Shown: piece by piece, positions 7,797-15,615 of the stretch
Position numbering within the stretch: the first letter of the stretch is position 1
Layout of the letters: every line of letters begins with the position of its first letter
Assembly: GCA_965371805.1 (NCBI GenBank)
Contig: CBDUZW010000064.1
Span: forward strand, 1 to 30,115
DNA: 30,115 nt
Reading direction: 5' to 3'
Source: JAOZTV01 sp965371805
GTDB taxonomy: Bacteria > Acidobacteriota > Aminicenantia > UBA2199
Made by a program: the position numbers and the translations under genes
The notes under the pieces: generated by a model
Seen by the model: only the letters and a program-made list of their open reading frames with translations
Databases searched by the model: none
What the model was told of the DNA's origin: nothing

Positions 7797-9053
7797 ATGG
7801 GTATGGACAAACAAATTAAGAAGAAGAAATGGACAGCAAAAAGAATCATTATGCTTTCTATCTCAGCAATATTTATAAGTTTTATTATTTATAATCTTTT
7901 AACTATTAAAAGTAACCAGTTAAATGTTAAAAAGGAAAGAATAACTATAACTACAATAAGAAAAGATTCTTTTCAGGAATATATCCCTTTTAGTGGAACA
8001 GTAATCCCTATGGAAACTCGATCTATAGTTGCAACAGAGGGAGGAAGGATAGAAAAAATATTTGTGCAGACAGGATCTTTTGTAAAAAAAGGTGACAATC
8101 TTCTGAAGCTATCTAATACTAATCTTCTATTGGACATAATGTACCGGGAAGCAGAACTTTATAGACAGAGCAATAATCTCAGAAATACCAGACTTGAATT
8201 TGAGAAATACAGTATCCAACTGGACCAGCAAATAGTAGAGATTAGATTTAATCTAATAGAGGCTGAGAATAAATATAAAAGAAGTAATTATTTATACAAA
8301 GAAAAAATTATTTCAAAGCAGGATTTTGATACTTCAGTAAATAGATATAATTATTATAAGGAAAAAATCAAATTAACTGAAAAGTCAAAACAAAAAGACA
8401 TAAAATTTAGAGGTCAGCAGATAGAACAGTTAGAGAGCTCACTTGAGAGAATGGAAAATAATCTGAAAATAGTAAAGACAAAACAGGATGAGCTTACAAT
8501 TAAAGCACCAATTACAGGCTTATTGAGCCTGATAGATCTTAAATTAGGAGAATCATATCCGCCTGGAAGACGATTAGGCCAGGTTGACATTCATAATAGT
8601 TTCAAAGTAAGAGCTGATATTAGTGAACACTATATTTCCAGAGTTGAATTAGGGAGGAAGGGATCCTTCAAATATTCAAACAAAAACTATAAATTACTAT
8701 CAGCAATGATCTATCCTGAAGTAGTAGAAGGAATGTTTAAGGTTGACTTTAATTTCGTAGGTGAAAAACCAAAAGGAGTCAGAAGAGGCCAGACATTTCA
8801 TATCAACTTTGAACTAGGTGATTTGGACAATGCTATATTGGTATCCCGGGGACCATTTTATAATAAAACCGGAGGTAACTGGATTTTTGTTCTTGATAAA
8901 TCAGGAAAGCTTGCATATAAAAGAAATATTAAAATAGGAAGACAGAATCCTCTTTTCTATGAGGTACTGGAAGGCTTAAAACCGGGTGAGAAGGTTGTCA
9001 CATCATCCTATGATAATTTTGGCAAAGCTGAAGAATTAATTATTAAAGATTAA
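7797..9053 (+). CDS. HlyD/MacA-like membrane fusion protein
   Basis: This 418-residue periplasmic adaptor is presumed to link the ABC permeases of the operon to an outer-membrane channel. It has a cytoplasmic basic N-terminus, one transmembrane anchor (about 16-36), a first biotinyl-lipoyl half (about 75-108, VATEGGRIEKIFVQTGSFVKKGDNLLKL), a long alpha-helical hairpin (about 112-232) and a second lipoyl half (IKAPITGLLSLIDLKLGES). A beta-barrel and a membrane-proximal region ending in LKPGEKVVTSSYDNFG follow. The order matches MacA/HlyD family proteins. I chose ATG 7797 because AGGAG (7786-7790) is spaced six bases from it; an upstream TTG at 7791 would overlap that site. No TolC-like outer-membrane gene is present in the window, so that partner must lie elsewhere or not be needed. 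Confidence 0.9.
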   Translation: MGMDKQIKKKKWTAKRIIMLSISAIFISFIIYNLLTIKSNQLNVKKERITITTIRKDSFQEYIPFSGTVIPMETRSIVATEGGRIEKIFVQTGSFVKKGDNLLKLSNTNLLLDIMYREAELYRQSNNLRNTRLEFEKYSIQLDQQIVEIRFNLIEAENKYKRSNYLYKEKIISKQDFDTSVNRYNYYKEKIKLTEKSKQKDIKFRGQQIEQLESSLERMENNLKIVKTKQDELTIKAPITGLLSLIDLKLGESYPPGRRLGQVDIHNSFKVRADISEHYISRVELGRKGSFKYSNKNYKLLSAMIYPEVVEGMFKVDFNFVGEKPKGVRRGQTFHINFELGDLDNAILVSRGPFYNKTGGNWIFVLDKSGKLAYKRNIKIGRQNPLFYEVLEGLKPGEKVVTSSYDNFGKAEELIIKD

Positions 9054-9098
9054 AAAATGATTTTTGATTATTAAATAATATATAAAAAGGAGAAAATT

Positions 9099-9788
9099 AT
9101 GATTGAAACAAAAAATTTAAAAAAGATTTATACAACAGAAGATGTTGAGACAACAGCTTTAAACAATGTTAATTTAAAAGTTAAAGAGGGTGAATTTATT
9201 GCAATTATGGGACCTTCCGGATGTGGAAAATCTACCCTGCTGAATATACTTGGACTTCTTGATAATCCATCAAAGGGAGAGTTTTTCTTTAATGGTGAAG
9301 AAGTAGGCGGGTATTCAGAAAAGCAGAGAACTAATTTACGGAAATCAAATATTGGATTTATTTTTCAGAGCTTTAATTTAATAGATGAGTTAACAGTTTA
9401 TGAGAACATTGAATTACCATTACTTTATCAAAAAGTCTCACCAGCGGACAGAAAGAAGAAGGTTATGGCTGTAATGGAAAAGCTGAGTATCATTCCACGA
9501 AAAAACCATTTCCCGCAGCAGCTTTCAGGTGGACAACAGCAGAGAGTCGCAGTTGCCAGAGCCATTGTAACAAAACCAAAAATGATACTGGCGGATGAAC
9601 CTACAGGAAACCTGGATTCTGAAAATGGAGATGAGGTAATGAGTCTGCTTACACAGCTTCATGAAGAAGGTACAACGATTATAATGGTAACCCACTCCCC
9701 CTCTAATGCAGAGTGCAGTCAAAGAATAATCAACCTCTTTGATGGTCACATAATAACTGAAAATAAAAAAGAAGAGTTCCATTTATAA
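9099..9788 (+). CDS. MacB/LolD-type ABC transporter ATPase
   Basis: This 229-residue cytoplasmic nucleotide-binding subunit energises FtsX-fold permeases. All motifs are canonical: Walker A GPSGCGKST (38-46), Q-loop FIFQSFNLIDELT (about 88-99), signature LSGGQQQRVAVARA (142-155), Walker B MILADEPTGNLDS (162-174) and H-loop His199 (MVTHS). Length and motif wording match the MacB/LolD/YknY group (type VII ABC systems, which move substrates by mechanotransmission across the envelope). It is preceded by AAGGAG and lies 45 bp after the fusion protein. It is the catalytically complete member of two ATPases in this operon; which permeases it pairs with cannot be read from sequence. Confidence 0.93.
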   Translation: MIETKNLKKIYTTEDVETTALNNVNLKVKEGEFIAIMGPSGCGKSTLLNILGLLDNPSKGEFFFNGEEVGGYSEKQRTNLRKSNIGFIFQSFNLIDELTVYENIELPLLYQKVSPADRKKKVMAVMEKLSIIPRKNHFPQQLSGGQQQRVAVARAIVTKPKMILADEPTGNLDSENGDEVMSLLTQLHEEGTTIIMVTHSPSNAECSQRIINLFDGHIITENKKEEFHL

Positions 9789-9824
9789 GAAACCAATTAA
9801 GTGAAAATAAAAGAGGAGAATCAA

Positions 9825-10034
9825 ATGAGACTAAGAGAAATTTTAATAGGAATTGCTACAGAACAGGAGACTATCCTCTTGTGTAATTCTTCAAATAGTT
9901 TTAAAGCAAAGGAACTTCTGGCAAGTTTACCGGATACAAAACTTAATATCCAGTCACATTATCAACAGGGATTATATATTGCTAGAATCAATGATAAAGG
10001 TTTTATGGGCGAAGTCCTCTATAGAGTTAAATAG
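9825..10034 (+). CDS. 69-aa protein of unknown function in exporter operon
   Basis: This small protein is encoded between two ABC ATPase genes. It begins MRLREILIGIATEQETILLC, contains an FKAKELLASLPDTKLNIQ segment and ends in GEVLYRVK. It has no signal peptide, transmembrane helix or motif I recognise; predicted alternating helix and strand suggest a small soluble cytoplasmic domain. I chose ATG 9825 because AGGAG sits at the right distance before it; a GTG at 9801 is in frame but upstream of that site. It stops 9 bp before the second ATPase, so translation is probably linked. Location suggests an accessory or regulatory factor for the transporter; I cannot name a family. Coding is supported by the ribosome-binding site and tight operon fit, not by homology. 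Confidence 0.68.
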   Translation: MRLREILIGIATEQETILLCNSSNSFKAKELLASLPDTKLNIQSHYQQGLYIARINDKGFMGEVLYRVK

Positions 10035-10043
10035 GAAAAAAAA

Positions 10044-10709
10044 ATGATCAAGCTAAATGATATCACAAAGTATTACACTAATAAATTTATAAAAACTTTT
10101 GTTTTGAGAGATATTAACCTGGAAATTAGAGAAGGTGAATTCATTACTATCATGGGACCTTCCGGAGCAGGAAAATCAACACTTCTAAATATTATTGGAA
10201 TGCTTGATACTGCTTCAGAGGGGGAATATCATTTTTTTGATGAGCCGGTTCATACTTTAAAGGAAAAACATAGAACTTCTCTATTTCATCAGAATATTGG
10301 ATTTATTTTTCAATCTTACCATTTAATAGATGAGATGACAGTTTATGAAAACATCGAAACTCCCCTATTATACAAAAAAGTAAAATCATCCGAACGAAAA
10401 GCATTGGTAGCAGATCTCCTTGACCGGTTTAACATCGTTGCAAAAAAAGATCTCTTTCCCAATCAACTTTCTGGCGGTCAGCAGCAATTGGCAGCTATTG
10501 CAAGAGCATTGATAGTCAATCCTAAATTAATTTTAGCAGATGAACCCACCGGAAATCTCAACTCCAAACAGGGAACAGAGATAATGGAACTTCTAAAAAA
10601 ACTGAATAAAGAAGAGGGTACAACAATTATTCAGGTAACCCATTCAGAATCAAAAGCCGCATACAGCGACAGAACAATCAATTTGATGGACGGTTGGATA
10701 GAGGAATAA
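10044..10709 (+). CDS. second MacB/LolD-type ABC ATPase with altered motifs
   Basis: This is a 221-residue paralogue of the ATPase at 9099-9788. Walker A is intact (GPSGAGKST, 38-46), the Q-loop region reads FIFQSYHLIDEMT, Walker B LILADEP keeps the catalytic Glu, and H-loop His200 is in QVTHS. Two positions differ from its paralogue and the usual family pattern. The residue after LSGGQQQ is Leu rather than Arg (LSGGQQQLAAIARA), and the D-loop reads GNLNS rather than GNLDS. These could make it a slower or non-equivalent half of a heterodimer, but it could also work as a homodimer. The start ATG follows AGGAAAA. It lies immediately before the first permease gene (22 bp gap). Confidence 0.9.
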   Translation: MIKLNDITKYYTNKFIKTFVLRDINLEIREGEFITIMGPSGAGKSTLLNIIGMLDTASEGEYHFFDEPVHTLKEKHRTSLFHQNIGFIFQSYHLIDEMTVYENIETPLLYKKVKSSERKALVADLLDRFNIVAKKDLFPNQLSGGQQQLAAIARALIVNPKLILADEPTGNLNSKQGTEIMELLKKLNKEEGTTIIQVTHSESKAAYSDRTINLMDGWIEE

Positions 10710-10731
10710 TTGATTAAGAAATGGGAAAACA

Positions 10732-13083
10732 ATGATGATTAAAAACTACATTAAAGTTGCAATAAGAAATTTATTAAAACAGAAAATTTTTTCATTTATA
10801 AATATTACCGGACTAGCTGTCGGTATGGCTTGTGTGGTCTTAATTTTTTTATGGATCAAAGAAGAAACCAGTTATGATAATTTTCATATAAAAAAAGATC
10901 AGATTCACAGGGTAATTATTGATTTTAAAAGCAATTCACAAGCGAGTATTTGTGGAGCGCTTGGCCCGGCTGTTAAGAAGGATATCCCTGAAGTATTAGA
11001 CTACAGCCGTATTTGGGGAGGATGGGATTGTCAGATATATAATGACAAAGATTATACAAAAGAAAAAGGAAGTTTTGCTGATCCTTCAATTTTAACTATG
11101 TTTACTTTTCCTTTAATTGAAGGAAATCCCAAAACTGCTTTATTAGATGCTCATTCTATCGTGATAAAAGAGAGTATTTCTAAGAAACTTTTTGGCAAAA
11201 AGAGCGCATTAGGAAAAATGGTTCAGATTAAAAACCGATGGGGAAAAAAAGAGAATTTTAAAATTACAGGTGTAATAAAAGAAATACCAATGAATTCCCA
11301 TATACAATTTGATTTTTTATTTTCTTTTAATCTTTTAAATGAATGGTACCGTCCCAATTGGGCGGAACGCTGGACAAATTTTAGTTTTTTCACATACATA
11401 TTAGTACAAAAAAATTCATCTCCTGACATAATCAGTAAAAAAATTACAGACTGTTATAATAGCCATAAGGATACTCCAAGAAACTTACATGTTGAACCAT
11501 TGAAAGAGGTTTATCTTAATTCGGATGTTGCAAATTTGCTTGGACCTTCAGGAAGCAGTTTATACGTTATGGTGTTTTCAATAATTGCTGTTTTATTGCT
11601 TATTGTTGCCTGTATCAACTATATGAACCTCGCAACTGCAAAGGCAGTATCCCGTGCAAAAGAAGTTGGTTTGAGAAAAGTTATTGGTGCAGGGAAAAAG
11701 GATATAATTTTACAAAATTTTGGTGAATCAATTTTAATCACCCTTTTGGCTTTTCCAATAACACTATTCTTAATTGAATTGATAGTACCGGTTTTTAATA
11801 AAATTATCGGTAAAGATCTGAGTGTTAATTACATAAATCCTCAGGTAATATTAGGTTTATTAGGCTTATTATTAATAACTGGAATGATATCAGGAATCTA
11901 TCCAGCCTTATACATTTCTTCATTTACGCCTGCTTCAATCTTACAACAGAGTGCCAAAGGTCGTGGACCAGGGAATTCCCTTCGAAAAACCCTGGTTGTA
12001 TTTCAGTTCTCACTAACCATAATAATAATTATCTCAGCCCTGATTATCTCTGCTCAAATGAAGTTTATACAGAACAAAAATCTGGGTTTCGACAAAGAGA
12101 ACCTGCTATACGCTATGGTCCCCGGTAAGAATAATCATGTATTAAGAACAGAGCTGATGAAAAACCCGAATATACTCAATGTTGGGGCGTCAGGTGCTCA
12201 ACTGGACTGGCTTGGCCAGTGGTCAGGAATTAATAAATGGGATGGTAAAGAGAACAAGGATTATATTTCATTCGGTATTTTAGAAGTTGGCTATAATTAT
12301 CTGGATACATACAAAATGGAAATAATTAAAGGAAGATACTATTCAGAAAAATTTGCAAATGACCTGAAAAACTCTATTGTCCTTAATCAAACAGCAGTAA
12401 AACGGATGAACCTCGCAAATCCAATTGGTAAGTCAATTTACTATAACAAAAAAGAAAGAAAGATAATTGGAATTGTAAAAAACTTTCATTTTGGCTCTTT
12501 ACACGAAAAGATCGGCCCTATGATGTTTGTCCTATATCCTAAACAATTACGATATTTGGGAATAAGAATCTCCGGAAATGATGTACCGGCAACAATAGAA
12601 TATATAAATAAAGTTCTAAAAACCAATAATCCTGAAGAAATAATTGAATTGAAATTTTTAAATAATCAGCTTAACCAGCTTTACAAAAGTGAAACACGAC
12701 GGGGAACATTATTTTCCTATTTCTCATTTATCTCAATTTTTATAGCTTCTCTTGGTTTGTTTGGATTAACAACTTATACCGTTACAAACAGGACAAAAGA
12801 GATCGGAATACGTAAAGTTCTCGGAGCTTCGGTAACAAAGATTACATTCACATTAAGTAAAGAATTTTTAATATGGATACTAACGGCATATATAATTGCA
12901 GCCCCTATTGCTTATTATATGATGAGAAAATGGTTACAGGAGTTCGCTTATAAAACAAACCTGGATTTAGGTCTTTTTGTGATAGCCGGTATCTCTGTAT
13001 TGGTGACAGCAATATCAATCATTGGATACCAGACAATAAAAGCAGCACAGGCAAATCCTGTAGACTCTTTAAGTTATGAGTAG
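10732..13083 (+). CDS. FtsX/MacB-like ABC permease 1
   Basis: This 783-residue inner-membrane permease has two FtsX-type halves. TM1 (about 20-42) is followed by a MacB-like periplasmic domain (about 43-275). TM2-TM4 lie at about 277-300, 330-355 and 370-397. TM5 (about 420-442) starts the second half, with a second periplasmic domain (443-665) and TM6-TM8 near 668-692, 715-740 and 750-772. The coupling motifs after TM2 (EVGLRKVIGA) and TM6 (EIGIRKVLGA) are the family hallmark. This eight-helix form is about twice the length of single-unit MacB/LolC permeases. It starts ATGATG, so residue 1 or 2 could be the true Met. Its last 80 bases with the following leader are repeated exactly after permease 2. 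Presumed role is mechanotransmission-driven export or extraction of an envelope substrate, which is unknown. Confidence 0.9.
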   Translation: MMIKNYIKVAIRNLLKQKIFSFINITGLAVGMACVVLIFLWIKEETSYDNFHIKKDQIHRVIIDFKSNSQASICGALGPAVKKDIPEVLDYSRIWGGWDCQIYNDKDYTKEKGSFADPSILTMFTFPLIEGNPKTALLDAHSIVIKESISKKLFGKKSALGKMVQIKNRWGKKENFKITGVIKEIPMNSHIQFDFLFSFNLLNEWYRPNWAERWTNFSFFTYILVQKNSSPDIISKKITDCYNSHKDTPRNLHVEPLKEVYLNSDVANLLGPSGSSLYVMVFSIIAVLLLIVACINYMNLATAKAVSRAKEVGLRKVIGAGKKDIILQNFGESILITLLAFPITLFLIELIVPVFNKIIGKDLSVNYINPQVILGLLGLLLITGMISGIYPALYISSFTPASILQQSAKGRGPGNSLRKTLVVFQFSLTIIIIISALIISAQMKFIQNKNLGFDKENLLYAMVPGKNNHVLRTELMKNPNILNVGASGAQLDWLGQWSGINKWDGKENKDYISFGILEVGYNYLDTYKMEIIKGRYYSEKFANDLKNSIVLNQTAVKRMNLANPIGKSIYYNKKERKIIGIVKNFHFGSLHEKIGPMMFVLYPKQLRYLGIRISGNDVPATIEYINKVLKTNNPEEIIELKFLNNQLNQLYKSETRRGTLFSYFSFISIFIASLGLFGLTTYTVTNRTKEIGIRKVLGASVTKITFTLSKEFLIWILTAYIIAAPIAYYMMRKWLQEFAYKTNLDLGLFVIAGISVLVTAISIIGYQTIKAAQANPVDSLSYE

Positions 13084-13130
13084 AAGATGAGAAGCAAAGA
13101 AAATATTTACAGAAGATATTTTAAATGGAG
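13051..13130 (+). repeat. 80-bp direct repeat, copy 1 (gene junction)
   Basis: This covers the last codons of permease 1 (NPVDSLSYE and stop) and most of the leader of permease 2. It is identical base for base to 15529-15608. Identity across both a coding end and non-coding leader indicates recent duplication or gene conversion, not selection on protein. Confidence 0.95.
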
Positions 13131-13137
13131 TATAAAA

Positions 13138-15561
13138 ATGATTAAAAACTATTTAAAGATTGCCATAAGGCATTTGTTCAGGGAAAAAGTTTTTTCTCTT
13201 ATTAATATTACAGGGTTGGCAATCGGATTTATATCTTTTTTGTTCATATTTCAATATATTAGTTTTGAAAAAAGTTATGACAAATTCCATGAGAATATTG
13301 ATAATATTTATCGTGTTAGAAACGATCGTATTTATTCTGATATCCATGATAAAAGTGCAGCCTGTCCTCCTGCTGTTGGTCCAACATTAAAAAAAGAATT
13401 TCCAGAAATTCTAAAAACATCAAGAATTCATGATATTGGCTGGGCAAACACAACTATCACAACTATTGTTGAAGGAAAAAACAAAATTAATAATAGTAAG
13501 AGATCCTTCAATCAGGAAAAAGTGTTTTTTGCTGAACCATCATTTTTAGAAATATTTTCCTTTCCAATGCTTAGGACATCTTCTAAACACCTGCTGGTAG
13601 ATCCAAACACAGCTGTGATTTCGGAAACTTCAGCAAAAAAATATTTCGGAAAAGAGAATCCCTTAGGGAGACAAATACTGGTTTCTCATGGCAATTATGG
13701 AAAACATATATTTAAAATCACCGGTGTATTCAAAGATGTTCCTGCAAATTCTCATATAGAGTTTGAATTTTTACTCTCTTATAAAACCTTGGTTAATATT
13801 AGTAAAAAGGCTGAATATACCTGGGGTTGGAATGCTTTTAACACCTATCTTTTATTATCACCCAGAACAAATCCTCAGTTCATAGAGGCAAAATTGACTG
13901 CAATGATAAAAAAATATGATGATCCGGCAGAAGATTATACACGACGCTTACTACTTCAACCTGTAAAAGATATCCATCTTAATTCAAATCTTAGAATGGA
14001 GGTAGGAAAAACGGGTGATGCTAATGCTGTGCATTTTTTAATGCTTATCGCTATCTTTATCATATTCATTGCCTGGATTAACTATATTAATCTTTCTACT
14101 GCTCAGTCATCAGCCAGAGCTAAAGAAGTAGGTATACGAAAAGTGCTAGGTTCACAACGAAGACAATTAATGGTTCAATTTATTTTTGAATCTGCAATAA
14201 TAAATACGATAGCGTTTATTATAGCAATAGCTCTCATTTTCATATTACAGCCATTCTTTAATCAACTTACCAACAGAGTATTGTCAGTATCAATTTTAAA
14301 TAATCTATGGCCGAAACTGGCTCTATTTATTACATCTGGAGTGATTTTTTCAAGCATATATACGGGCTTAGTACTATCATCATACAATCCATTAAAGGTT
14401 ATTAAAAAACTTTACCATAAATCCCGGAAAGGACTCTATTTCAGAAATATCCTGGTTGTGACTCAATTTAGTATTTCAATCATTATGATAATTTCAACCT
14501 TTATTGTATTAAACCAAATTGATTTCATCAATAATCGGGATCTTGGTTTTAACTCCAAACAAAATTTAGTCGTTACTATACCTGCAGTAAAAGGTGATAT
14601 AAACAAGTTAAGGACTGAATTATTGCGTTATCCTTCAATTAAGTCTGTCACATTTTCTTCACGAGTTCCAGGAAAGGGTTATTCTAATGCATCCAGTGGT
14701 ATAAGACGTAAAAGTAGTAATTTAAACGAAGGCAAACGCTGTTTCTTTATTGATGTAGATCATAATTATTTTAAGCATTATGGTATTGAGTTTATTTCCG
14801 GTAATGCGTTTCCAGAACAATTCATGAATAATAAAACAGTTATCATTAATGAAGAAACAGTTAATGTATTAGGTTTTAAATCTGCACAGGAAGCTTTAAA
14901 TAAAAAGATTGTTTTAGGGGGGTTAGAAGGACAAAGTGTACAAATTGCAGGAATTATTAAAAATTATCATCATAAATCTTTAAAAAACCCAATTGAACCC
15001 ATTATTTTTAATCCAAAAAAATACGGTAAATATATTTCTATTAAGATAATAAAACAAAACATTAATCAAACAGTAAAATTTGTGGGAGGTACTCTACATG
15101 AAGTATTTCCGGATCAACCATTTGATTATTTCTTTCTTGATGAATTATTTAATAATAAATATAATTTGGAACAACAATTAAGTAAAATTTTTGGTTTGTT
15201 TTCCATTTTTGCAATTTTTGTTTCCTGTCTGGGATTATATGGATTAGGTTTATTCTCAGCAGTACAGCGAACTAAAGAAATTGGTGTCAGAAAAGTTTTG
15301 GGTGCAGGGGTGTCTAGTATAGTAAGTATGCTTTCAAAAGATTTTATAAAATGGGTACTGATATCTAATATTATTGCCTGCCCAATTGCCTGGTATGCCA
15401 TGAACAGATGGCTGCAAGGATTTGCATTTCATATTGATATTACTATATTACCTTTTATTTTATCTGGAATTTTAGCTTTAATAATAGCCTTATTAACTGT
15501 CATCTTTCAGGCAATAAAAGCAGCTACTGCAAATCCTGTAGACTCTTTAAGTTATGAGTAG
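13138..15561 (+). CDS. FtsX/MacB-like ABC permease 2
   Basis: This 807-residue permease has the same eight-helix plan as its neighbours. TM1 is near 20-42. The helix VHFLMLIAIFIIFIAWINYINL precedes the coupling motif EVGIRKVLGS, and a second EIGVRKVLGA follows TM6. Two large periplasmic domains are present. I chose ATG 13138 (MIKNYLKIAIRHLF), preceded by TGGAG. An in-frame ATG at 13087 would add 17 residues, but that stretch is the duplicated leader, and upstream of permease 3 the same leader ends in a stop codon. Its first 35 residues and last 75 closely resemble permeases 3 and 5, while the central part diverges, a mosaic pattern. The trp in the TM2 region (IAWINYIN) replaces the usual ACIN. 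Substrate unknown. Confidence 0.9.
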   Translation: MIKNYLKIAIRHLFREKVFSLINITGLAIGFISFLFIFQYISFEKSYDKFHENIDNIYRVRNDRIYSDIHDKSAACPPAVGPTLKKEFPEILKTSRIHDIGWANTTITTIVEGKNKINNSKRSFNQEKVFFAEPSFLEIFSFPMLRTSSKHLLVDPNTAVISETSAKKYFGKENPLGRQILVSHGNYGKHIFKITGVFKDVPANSHIEFEFLLSYKTLVNISKKAEYTWGWNAFNTYLLLSPRTNPQFIEAKLTAMIKKYDDPAEDYTRRLLLQPVKDIHLNSNLRMEVGKTGDANAVHFLMLIAIFIIFIAWINYINLSTAQSSARAKEVGIRKVLGSQRRQLMVQFIFESAIINTIAFIIAIALIFILQPFFNQLTNRVLSVSILNNLWPKLALFITSGVIFSSIYTGLVLSSYNPLKVIKKLYHKSRKGLYFRNILVVTQFSISIIMIISTFIVLNQIDFINNRDLGFNSKQNLVVTIPAVKGDINKLRTELLRYPSIKSVTFSSRVPGKGYSNASSGIRRKSSNLNEGKRCFFIDVDHNYFKHYGIEFISGNAFPEQFMNNKTVIINEETVNVLGFKSAQEALNKKIVLGGLEGQSVQIAGIIKNYHHKSLKNPIEPIIFNPKKYGKYISIKIIKQNINQTVKFVGGTLHEVFPDQPFDYFFLDELFNNKYNLEQQLSKIFGLFSIFAIFVSCLGLYGLGLFSAVQRTKEIGVRKVLGAGVSSIVSMLSKDFIKWVLISNIIACPIAWYAMNRWLQGFAFHIDITILPFILSGILALIIALLTVIFQAIKAATANPVDSLSYE

Positions 15562-15608
15562 AAGATGAGAAGCAAAGAAAATATTTACAGAAGATATTTT
15601 AAATGGAG
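15529..15608 (+). repeat. 80-bp direct repeat, copy 2 (gene junction)
   Basis: This is an exact copy of 13051-13130 at the permease 2/permease 3 junction. Here the leader's ATG at 15565 opens a 15-codon frame that stops just before the real permease start at 15616, showing that the leader is not a conserved protein extension. Confidence 0.95.
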
Positions 15609-15615
15609 ATAAAAA

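Noticed and set aside
13087..13137. Longer start for permease 2
   Set aside because: The extension is the duplicated leader, whose copy before permease 3 ends in a stop; TGGAG precedes ATG 13138.
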